This document shows, piece by piece, positions 56,739-64,000 of a stretch of 64,000 nucleotides of DNA. This DNA is from Methylococcaceae bacterium UBA4132 (lineage in GTDB: Bacteria > Pseudomonadota > Gammaproteobacteria > Methylococcales > Methylomonadaceae): assembly GCA_002380945.1 (NCBI GenBank), contig DFWO01000190.1, forward strand, positions 6,435-70,434, read 5' to 3'. Made by a program: the position numbers and the translations under genes. The notes beneath the pieces are model-generated. The model was not told the origin of the DNA. It made no database searches and saw only the letters and a list, made by a program, of their open reading frames with translations. Positions within the stretch are counted from its first letter, which is position 1, and every line of letters begins with the position of its first letter.

Positions 56739-58399
56739 AAGGATTTCCGTTTAAGCAACCGTGATACAACCAGCAATAAACCAATAATCAAGCCTGCTAC
56801 CAAGCCAAACAAGATAATGCGCAAATAATTTGGTCTGAGTAAACCTGCATCGCCCAATAAAGGCGCGAACTCTTTGTTACCACCCCAAACCGCCACTTTT
56901 TTTGCGTAATAATCTTTGCTAAACACTTGATCAAGCATTTCTAAATGACCCTTCGGCATTCCTTGTTCATCGACTAAGGATTTATAAATGATTAAGCCGA
57001 TATTACCACCAGGTTCTATGCCGTCCGTAGTCGCACCCGTCGGAACGTGGTCGTGAAACATCCACGCGCCTGCGCCGTAACTATGCAGACCGTCATTTTT
57101 AGTTTGTAATTCTAAGTCTACACGTTGCGCGGGAGCTATATCAAACACATCCCGCGTCACAGATAAGCCTACAGGCGCGTCTACACCGTCATAAGCGAGG
57201 GCTGTGACTTTATGTCCATGTGGATGTAAAGCCATTGCCGATTTTTGTAAATTGGCAACATGGAGTTTAATGGTTTCGTTTTCATCAGCAATCACACTGC
57301 CATCGCGGAGTGTGTAAGGAAACGAATGCCCATTGAGCATAAAATAATTTTCATGTGATTCGGTCAAATTATGCTGACGCGTCATACGTTCGGCGATTAA
57401 GCGTGGGTCATTGGCCTCCTGCACAATTTTTGCCAACGATTTATCCACCGATTGATAATGTAAATCGTATTCTTGGCTGAACTTTTCTTTTACCGCCGCA
57501 GTAGGATGACGCACTTGCCCAGCACCGATATTAAACGTTTGTACCCAGTTATTGGGGCGATTTTCTTCTATGATAAACATCCCCGCCATACCCATACCCA
57601 AATGCTGAGCGGTTTGAACATGACAGTGATACAGCATCGTACCTGTATGGCGAGGTTGAATTTCATAAGTATGTTGTTTACCAGGAAATACTGCGTGTTC
57701 TTCCATGCCGTCATTATCCATACCTTCACTATTCATCCACGGATGATCGACACCGTGTAAATGAATAGTATGCGGCAAATAATGGGTATTTTCTAAGGTG
57801 ATATAAACCTTATCGCCTTGTTCTACGCGAATGACAGGGGAGGGCGCACGCAACAACGGATTGGCAACGCGAGAATTAAAGTTTTTTAATGCCATACCGC
57901 TAGACTTTGGCGCGAACACCCATAAGGCGGGTTGAATACCTGGTGCAATATCAAAGGTATTAATGGGTAACTTATCGTCTGGCGTTGCACCGTTCAGCTC
58001 TACCACTTCCAACTTGATACGAATCACATCAGGATCGCCGTCACCATCCACATCATCGGACATTGTTAAGGCATCTTGAGCAAAATGGGTTTGCATCAAG
58101 GTTGCCATAGAAACGTTATTCGTGCCTTTTACCGCCACCGCCACATCGAATGGATTATCAGGTTCACACAGTGATGAAGCCTCGATATTTACGCCTTCAA
58201 TCACTTGCGCGGCTCGCCATTCTGGATGCTCATTGGAACAGGGTTTTTCTACACTGCTGGTTTCTTCCCCATGACCATAAACGGTGGCAGGTGCGTCAAT
58301 ACCTGCGGTTTCCACCGCGCTAGGTACGAGAAAAATCACCGCTGTTGTTAAGGCGGCGATTAATATCAGAATTAGCAAAATAATATATTTTTTAGGCAT
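56735..58399 (-). CDS. Membrane-anchored two-domain multicopper oxidase
   Basis: A 554-aa protein with a helix at each end (about 5-25 and 528-548). Copper motifs in order: HTIHLHGVDHPW (about 217), MLYHCHVQTAQHLGMGM (about 258; type 1 Cys, His, Met), ALHPHGHKV (about 390) and WMFHDHVPTGATTDG (about 455; no Cys). The single type 1 site in the first cupredoxin domain resembles the Nitrosomonas-type two-domain oxidases. There is an extra N-terminal domain of about 150 residues including an acidic DDVDGDGDPD loop. Substrate unknown; the cupredoxin is the likely partner. Confidence 0.85.
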   Translation of the reverse strand: MPKKYIILLILILIAALTTAVIFLVPSAVETAGIDAPATVYGHGEETSSVEKPCSNEHPEWRAAQVIEGVNIEASSLCEPDNPFDVAVAVKGTNNVSMATLMQTHFAQDALTMSDDVDGDGDPDVIRIKLEVVELNGATPDDKLPINTFDIAPGIQPALWVFAPKSSGMALKNFNSRVANPLLRAPSPVIRVEQGDKVYITLENTHYLPHTIHLHGVDHPWMNSEGMDNDGMEEHAVFPGKQHTYEIQPRHTGTMLYHCHVQTAQHLGMGMAGMFIIEENRPNNWVQTFNIGAGQVRHPTAAVKEKFSQEYDLHYQSVDKSLAKIVQEANDPRLIAERMTRQHNLTESHENYFMLNGHSFPYTLRDGSVIADENETIKLHVANLQKSAMALHPHGHKVTALAYDGVDAPVGLSVTRDVFDIAPAQRVDLELQTKNDGLHSYGAGAWMFHDHVPTGATTDGIEPGGNIGLIIYKSLVDEQGMPKGHLEMLDQVFSKDYYAKKVAVWGGNKEFAPLLGDAGLLRPNYLRIILFGLVAGLIIGLLLVVSRLLKRKSL

Positions 58400-58464
58400 A
58401 GCTTTTTAATAAAGAGAGTCGGTTAGAGTGAGGTAAGCCCCCTCTCCAACATTGATGTTAATTA

Positions 58465-58496
58465 TGTTGGGGTTCACAAATTCATCCCCACCTACG
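58465..58496 (+). repeat. Dispersed repeat TGTTGGGGTTC...TCATCCCCACCTACG, copy 2
   Basis: Same block order as 15134-15166. It lies between the multicopper oxidase and proB genes. Confidence 0.55.
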
Positions 58497-58520
58497 ACCG
58501 CGACAGCTTAACGTTGAAGA

Positions 58521-59642
58521 TTACACCAACACCATATTATCACGATGTATTAACTCCAAATCATCGGCAAAGCCAAGGATGTTTTCAAATTCCGTGCTAC
58601 TTTTGCCCGCAATCAATCGGGTGTCTGTGTGGCTATAATTGACCAAGCCTCGCGCAATTTCCAAGCCCGATTCATCAAAACAAGACACCAATTCGCCGCG
58701 ATTAAACGCTCCTAAAACGTGTTTAACGCCGACTGCCAGCAAACTTTTACCGTCATTTTGCAACACTCTTACCGCGCCTGCATCCAATACCAATTGACCT
58801 TTGACTTGCAATTGCCCAGCTAACCAGCGTTTTCTAGCTACTAACGGTTCTACGTCAGGCACGAAATGTGTTCCTAATTCTGCTCCTGCAATCACTTCGG
58901 TAATCACTTGTTCTGCCACACCTGCAACCACCACCGTTGCTGCACCTGAACGCGCCGCTAATCGTGCTGCTCTGACTTTGGTAAACATTCCGCCGCGTCC
59001 TAAACCACTACGGCTATCACCTGCCATAGAATTTAAGCGTTCATCATTCACACTGATTTCAGAAATTAACGTGGCATCGGGATAAACGCTAGGATCGCCC
59101 GTGTATAAACCTTTTTGGTCGGTTAAAATAATCAAAAAATCTGCTTCGACTAAATTAGCCACCAGCGCGGCGAGAGTATCATTATCGCCAAAACGAATTT
59201 CTTCCGTGGCCACTGTGTCATTTTCATTTATAACAGGCACTGCGCCAAATTTCAGCAAAGTTAATAAGGTACTACGCGCGTTCAAATAACGCTGTCTATC
59301 CGATAAATCATCATGGGTCAATAACACTTGCGCAGCATGAAGTCCATGTTGCTGAAAATTATCATCAAATACCCGCACCAACCCCATCTGCCCGACAGCG
59401 GCAGTGGCTTGTAATTCATGCAATGCGCTAGGCCGGGATTTTAATCCCAAACGCACAACGCCTTCAGCTACTGAACCCGAAGACACCAAAATCACATCAA
59501 TGTCTTGATGTTTCAATGCCGCCATTTGTGCTACCCATTCAGCAATAGCCGTTTTATCCAAGCCCTTACCGCCTTTAGTCAGTAAAGAGCTACCGATTTT
59601 AACCACCACGCGCTTTGCATTGCGAAAATTTGTTCTACTCAC
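58521..59642 (-). CDS. proB: Glutamate 5-kinase
   Basis: A 373-aa enzyme for the first step of proline synthesis. The amino-acid-kinase domain shows [42 protein letters not shown] and [12 protein letters not shown]; the C-terminal 100 residues form the PUA domain. The start is a GTG at 59642, inside the last codons of the DUF4276 gene, with AGGGA nine bases upstream. In many gammaproteobacteria proB directly follows obgE; here three genes lie between. Confidence 0.95.
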   Translation of the reverse strand: MSRTNFRNAKRVVVKIGSSLLTKGGKGLDKTAIAEWVAQMAALKHQDIDVILVSSGSVAEGVVRLGLKSRPSALHELQATAAVGQMGLVRVFDDNFQQHGLHAAQVLLTHDDLSDRQRYLNARSTLLTLLKFGAVPVINENDTVATEEIRFGDNDTLAALVANLVEADFLIILTDQKGLYTGDPSVYPDATLISEISVNDERLNSMAGDSRSGLGRGGMFTKVRAARLAARSGAATVVVAGVAEQVITEVIAGAELGTHFVPDVEPLVARKRWLAGQLQVKGQLVLDAGAVRVLQNDGKSLLAVGVKHVLGAFNRGELVSCFDESGLEIARGLVNYSHTDTRLIAGKSSTEFENILGFADDLELIHRDNMVLV

Positions 59643-60327
59643 GGATTGTGTTCCCTGTTATTGTCAGTAATTGATTATACCAGTCATTAAAATGACGACA
59701 TTCTATTCGTAATCTATCAATTCCAATTGCCTCAATCGCTAATGTGCCGTGTAATGTTTTGCGATAATTAGGATTACTTAAATGGCTTGCTAATTGTGCC
59801 GATGGTTTAGTTTCATAGCCATTATTAATATGTTCGGGCGTTTCTGCATTATTACGAACAGCTTGTAAACGCTTGGTTGATATTTGCCAAACTGTTTCAA
59901 TAGCGGTTAATTGGGCAATATCCGAAAATAATAAGCCTTCAAATTCATGAGGCTGAATATAAGGAAAAAAACGTGGTGTAAAAGATGAATTTTCTTTGGT
60001 TATATCTTCTTTAAAAGCCTGTTCAAGTTGATCCACTTTTTGATAAATATCGGTTTGTTTTTGGCTTTCTGAGAAATTTGGAAAGGTATTATCTAATGCG
60101 TATAAATCAAAAAACGTGGTGACAAAAGTATTATTTTCTTGTTTAAGTAAGTTAAGAATATAACGCCTTACTCTATCATAACTTAAAGCACCACCTTTAT
60201 AACCTTTTGATGTTGAAACTGTAACTGGTTCTAAAAAAATTTGCTGTGAGGACAAAATCGGCTTAATTACAGTTTTGACAAAAGTTTCCTCAGTCTGCCC
60301 TTCACAAACTACATAACCGCGTATCAT
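59635..60327 (-). CDS. DUF4276 (TOPRIM-like) protein of an AAA ATPase pair
   Basis: A 230-aa protein beginning [17 protein letters not shown], the DUF4276 start pattern with the acidic EGQTE resembling TOPRIM nucleases. Other acidic patches are [10 protein letters not shown] and [12 protein letters not shown]. The ATG at 60327 overlaps the ATPase stop as ATGA. Two-gene pairs of an AAA_21/AAA_15 ATPase with a TOPRIM-like protein are known in OLD-, PARIS- and AbiL-type anti-phage systems. The exact family here is not certain. Its 3' end overlaps proB. Confidence 0.82.
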   Translation of the reverse strand: MIRGYVVCEGQTEETFVKTVIKPILSSQQIFLEPVTVSTSKGYKGGALSYDRVRRYILNLLKQENNTFVTTFFDLYALDNTFPNFSESQKQTDIYQKVDQLEQAFKEDITKENSSFTPRFFPYIQPHEFEGLLFSDIAQLTAIETVWQISTKRLQAVRNNAETPEHINNGYETKPSAQLASHLSNPNYRKTLHGTLAIEAIGIDRLRIECRHFNDWYNQLLTITGNTIRE

Positions 60328-61418
60328 CGAGACGGTCTCCCGCCGATAATGTTTTGTTTCCACAATTCGCCTAGCGTATAATCTTCTAGCCAGTCTTTTA
60401 ATTGTTCTTCATCAAGCCGTTTAAATGTGGAAGCGTCATTGACTCTATCCACCACAATAATATCGTTAGCTGAAAAGTGTTCGATTAAATCCACCGATTG
60501 AGTAGAAATAATTAATTGTTTTCTTTCTGCCGCTCGTTTAATTAAATCAGCTAATACAGCTAAGGCGTAAGGGTGCAAGCCTAATTCAGGTTCATCAATG
60601 AGTATTGTGTCATTCATTAATTGAAACGGCTGTAGCAATAAGGTTGCTAAACACATAAAACGTAATGTGCCATCGGATAAAACATGGGCTTTAAATGGCG
60701 TATCTAAATCGCCTTTTTCAAACCATTCCAGTTGGATATTCTCTTCATTGTCCCGATTAACAAAATCAGAAAAGAAAGGTGCGACTAATTGAATAGTATT
60801 AACAATTTGCTGGTAGTTTTTGGGATGTCGTTTTTTTAAAAATTTTAAAAACGCCGCTAAATTGGCAGCATCAGTTTTAAGCCTTAAATTATCAGTAACT
60901 TTATGAGGTAGTTTAACTGAGGCAGTATCGCTGGTATCGTGAAAATGATAAACGCGCCAGCTTTCAATAGCTGGTCTAACATATTCAGCTATTTTTTCTG
61001 ATGAATTTTTTAATGTGGCTTCTTGATTTCCGCTATTACTAATATTCCGATAACAGCCATCCTTATAATTTTTATTGCCATTGTGATACCAAAGAAACTC
61101 ATTTTTAAAAATAAGCCTATTATCAACTGTCGGTATTAAATCAAAAACATAACCATTACATCCAAAATAAAATTCCATATTTATTTCTTGAGTTTTCTTT
61201 CTCCCATAATGCAATAACGCATCCGCCCCGCCATTTTTCTGTACATAGAGTTGTAAGTTCTGTGCATACATATTAGCCAGTAATTTAAACACCGAAATAA
61301 AATTACTTTTACCCGCGCCATTTGCACCCAGCAATATATTAAGATTAGTCAATTCAAACAATTCCAAATTCTGAATTGATTTATAACCTTTAATAGTGAG
61401 TTTGCTTAATGTTGACAT
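60324..61418 (-). CDS. AAA_21-type ATPase of an OLD/AbiL-like pair
   Basis: A 364-aa ABC-class ATPase: LTIKGYKSIQNLELFEL, Walker A LLGANGAGKSNFISVFK (about residue 31), signature-region HVLSDGTLRFMCLATLL and Walker B TILIDEPELGLHPYAL followed by IISTQSVDLIEHF. It has no own nuclease domain; that role could belong to the coupled DUF4276 protein. It lies within a housekeeping gene row and is more A+T-rich than its neighbours. Confidence 0.87.
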   Translation of the reverse strand: MSTLSKLTIKGYKSIQNLELFELTNLNILLGANGAGKSNFISVFKLLANMYAQNLQLYVQKNGGADALLHYGRKKTQEINMEFYFGCNGYVFDLIPTVDNRLIFKNEFLWYHNGNKNYKDGCYRNISNSGNQEATLKNSSEKIAEYVRPAIESWRVYHFHDTSDTASVKLPHKVTDNLRLKTDAANLAAFLKFLKKRHPKNYQQIVNTIQLVAPFFSDFVNRDNEENIQLEWFEKGDLDTPFKAHVLSDGTLRFMCLATLLLQPFQLMNDTILIDEPELGLHPYALAVLADLIKRAAERKQLIISTQSVDLIEHFSANDIIVVDRVNDASTFKRLDEEQLKDWLEDYTLGELWKQNIIGGRPSR

Positions 61419-61451
61419 AGCCTTAGTGTTGTCTTTTGTGTCATTGTCTAT

Positions 61452-62219
61452 TTAGTCTTTCCAATCCAGCACTGTTGTGATTGGGTAATGATCAGAAGGG
61501 TATAACGCACCTTCATGGTATTGATCAATATTGCAATCAAGGGCGGTAAAGTGTTTGGAATGCAGTACCCAATCCAGCGTTTCTGGTTTACGGAGTTTGC
61601 CAAATTCGTGGAATGTGCCTTTATTAGCTGAATGTTGATGTGCATCAAATAACAGTCCGTTTTCTGTGAGTATCTGAAACATAGACGAATTTTTTTCGCT
61701 GTTAAAATCGCCAGTCACTATCAATGGACAGTCTTGCACTGTTTGCTGTATCCATTGTTGTAGTTGTTTTGCCGATTCCAGCATGGCGATGGGCTGGTAA
61801 TCAAAATGGGTGTTTAAATAAACCAAGGTTTTATTGGATGCACGGTGCAGTAATTTAACCCAAGTACAGGTACGCGGAAAATCACCATCCCAGCCTTTAC
61901 TACCCGCTATGTCTGGCGTTTGGCTTAGCCAGAAATGTTCCTGTTCTAGCAGTTGAAACGCGCTGGTTTCCCAGAGCAAGGGTGCCATTTCTAACGCGCT
62001 TTCGCCTACGCCTTCGCGGTGTACACCATAAAATGAGTAGTCAGATAAGGTATTACGAATAAACTCAGCCTGTTCATTATCGAGACATTCTTGAAGACCG
62101 AGTAAGTCAGGAGCAAATGCGTAAATGCGGTCAGCGACTAAGGCTTTTCTATGTTGCCAATGGTTTATTCCATCGGCAGCTAAGCCATAGCGTATGTTGA
62201 AACTCATGACTTTAATCAT
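61452..62219 (-). CDS. Endonuclease/exonuclease/phosphatase family protein
   Basis: A 255-aa Mg2+-dependent hydrolase: VMSFNIRYGLA (metal Asn), LLGLQECLDNEQ (Glu), LNTHFDY, LIVTGDFNSEKN (Asp, Asn), ETLDWVLHS and SDHYPITTVL (Asp-His). There is no signal peptide, so it is cytoplasmic. Substrate could be nucleic acid, a phosphoester lipid or sugar phosphate. It sits between obgE and the ATPase pair. Confidence 0.85.
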   Translation of the reverse strand: MIKVMSFNIRYGLAADGINHWQHRKALVADRIYAFAPDLLGLQECLDNEQAEFIRNTLSDYSFYGVHREGVGESALEMAPLLWETSAFQLLEQEHFWLSQTPDIAGSKGWDGDFPRTCTWVKLLHRASNKTLVYLNTHFDYQPIAMLESAKQLQQWIQQTVQDCPLIVTGDFNSEKNSSMFQILTENGLLFDAHQHSANKGTFHEFGKLRKPETLDWVLHSKHFTALDCNIDQYHEGALYPSDHYPITTVLDWKD

Positions 62220-62249
62220 TGCAATAGGCTCCTGATGCGAGAGACGCTG

Positions 62250-63278
<1,029 letters not shown>

Positions 63279-63303
63279 TTACTCAAATCTAACCGATAAA
63301 AAC

Positions 63304-63338
63304 AAAAAAAGCCCCTACCACACAGGGAGGAGCTTTTT
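63304..63338 (-). terminator. Hairpin between rpmA and obgE
   Basis: Read on the minus strand, AAAAAGCTCC and GGGGCTTTTTTTGTTTTT flank an imperfect G/C stem, a typical factor-independent terminator. A second small hairpin (GTCGCTtgAGCGAC) lies just before it. It may make obgE expression partly independent of the ribosomal protein genes. Confidence 0.75.
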
Positions 63339-63374
63339 GATAACTTAGGTTGTCGCTTGAGCGACAGCTTAGTT

Positions 63375-63632
63375 TTATGCTGCAACGATACTGACAAATT
63401 TGCGGTTGTTAGGTCCTTGAACCTTAAAAACCACTTTGCCTTCTGCGGTTGCAAACAAAGTGTGGTCTTTGCCGATACCGACATTGTCACCTGCGTGAAA
63501 ATGTGTGCCACGTTGACGCACAATAATGTTACCTGCCGCGACTAATTCGCCACCGAATTTTTTAACGCCTAGGCGTTTGGCATTAGAGTCGCGTCCGTTT
63601 CGCGTACTACCACCAGCTTTCTTATGAGCCAT
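63375..63632 (-). CDS. rpmA: 50S ribosomal protein L27
   Basis: An 85-aa protein beginning [20 protein letters not shown] and containing [20 protein letters not shown], the standard bacterial L27. It lies near the peptidyl-transferase centre. It follows rplU by 13 bases. Confidence 0.98.
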   Translation of the reverse strand: MAHKKAGGSTRNGRDSNAKRLGVKKFGGELVAAGNIIVRQRGTHFHAGDNVGIGKDHTLFATAEGKVVFKVQGPNNRKFVSIVAA

Positions 63633-63645
63633 TTTTAACTCCTAG

Positions 63646-63957
63646 TTAAGCAGAAATACCAGTAATCTGGACTTCTGTGTAATATTGACGATGCCCCATT
63701 TGTTTCATGTGGTGCTTACGTCTTCTGAATTTAATAATTTTGACTTTTTTGTGTCTGCCTTGAGACAACACGGTTGCTGTCACTTTGCCGCCTTCGATAA
63801 AAGGCAAACCGACTTGAACATTACCGTCTGATTCAATCATCAGCACTTTATCAAATTCAATGCTGTCGCCTGTGCCTAGCTCCAGTTTTTCTATTTTTAA
63901 ATAAGTACCTTCTTCCACACGGTACTGTTTACCACCTGTTTGAATTACCGCATACAT
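63646..63957 (-). CDS. rplU: 50S ribosomal protein L21
   Basis: A 103-aa protein: [17 protein letters not shown] at the start and [20 protein letters not shown] near the end, diagnostic of L21. The ATG at 63957 has GGAG at good spacing. Six further codons upstream are open but not part of the family. Confidence 0.97.
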   Translation of the reverse strand: MYAVIQTGGKQYRVEEGTYLKIEKLELGTGDSIEFDKVLMIESDGNVQVGLPFIEGGKVTATVLSQGRHKKVKIIKFRRRKHHMKQMGHRQYYTEVQITGISA

Positions 63958-64000
63958 CGGCGCAAGCTCCATCAAGCATAATCTGTTAAAAGTGAACAGA

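Overview
The window looks like chromosome of a gammaproteobacterium, most likely a type I methanotroph or close relative (Methylococcales-like). The sequence shows moderate to low G+C and gammaproteobacterial gene neighbourhoods: smc-zipA-ligA, rplU-rpmA-obgE...proB, hfq-hflX and pstSCAB-phoU. One-carbon signatures support the placement: a formaldehyde-activating-enzyme homologue (43.2-43.8 kb), a serine-glyoxylate aminotransferase (50.9-52.0 kb) and a hydroxypyruvate/glyoxylate reductase-type dehydrogenase (47.0-47.9 kb). Several copper systems fit as well. No pmo, mxa or xox gene is present, so the methanotroph assignment is inference.

Layout. 0-10.2 kb: a same-strand block of at least ten genes that looks like an envelope copper-trafficking system (P1B ATPase, SafE-type membrane protein with a cupredoxin tail, MacB-like ABC pair, polytopic Cys-motif protein, NosL-like lipoprotein-type protein, TlpA thioredoxin, a NosL/beta-barrel fusion and a DsbD-alpha-like protein). 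10.2-12 kb: hflX and hfq. 12-18 kb: a split class II ribonucleotide reductase (nrdJa, nrdJb) whose halves are separated by about 2.9 kb carrying a VapC-type toxin-antitoxin pair, an unknown 402-aa gene and a truncated haemoglobin; two NrdR-box-like palindromes precede nrdJa. 18-25 kb: a small triple-repeat secreted protein, an ABC importer of the sulfonate/nitrate class, a phosphotransferase, GST, ogt and an Old Yellow Enzyme. 25-31.6 kb: smc, zipA, ligA. 31.7-39.1 kb: a small periplasmic protein and the phosphate-uptake operon with a good Pho box. 39.3-43.2 kb: a deletion-remnant pseudogene and a Pqi lipid-transport operon. 43.2-48 kb: Fae-like protein, phosphoglycerol-transferase-like enzyme, two secreted proteins (one a cysteine-less glutaredoxin) and the dehydrogenase. 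48-50.8 kb: an A+T-rich accessory patch with a frameshifted RAYT transposase, a short inverted-repeat element and a frameshifted P-loop NTPase with a small membrane partner. 50.9-55.8 kb: sgaA, nhaD, kup. 56-58.4 kb: a membrane-anchored multicopper oxidase and cupredoxin. 58.5-64 kb: rplU-rpmA-obgE...proB, with a nuclease gene and a two-gene AAA ATPase/DUF4276 pair resembling known abortive-infection modules lying between obgE and proB.

The intergenic regions are rich in small dispersed repeats: an inverted-repeat family built on TGTCCACGAAAAACACGAAAG (five copies), bipartite REP hairpins (two full copies and a fragment, all at gene 3' ends), GAGACGTTGCA palindromes and others. The least explained items are the copper block, the AAA/DUF4276 insertion, the broken NTPase island and several homologues that have lost catalytic residues (Fae-like, glutaredoxin-like).
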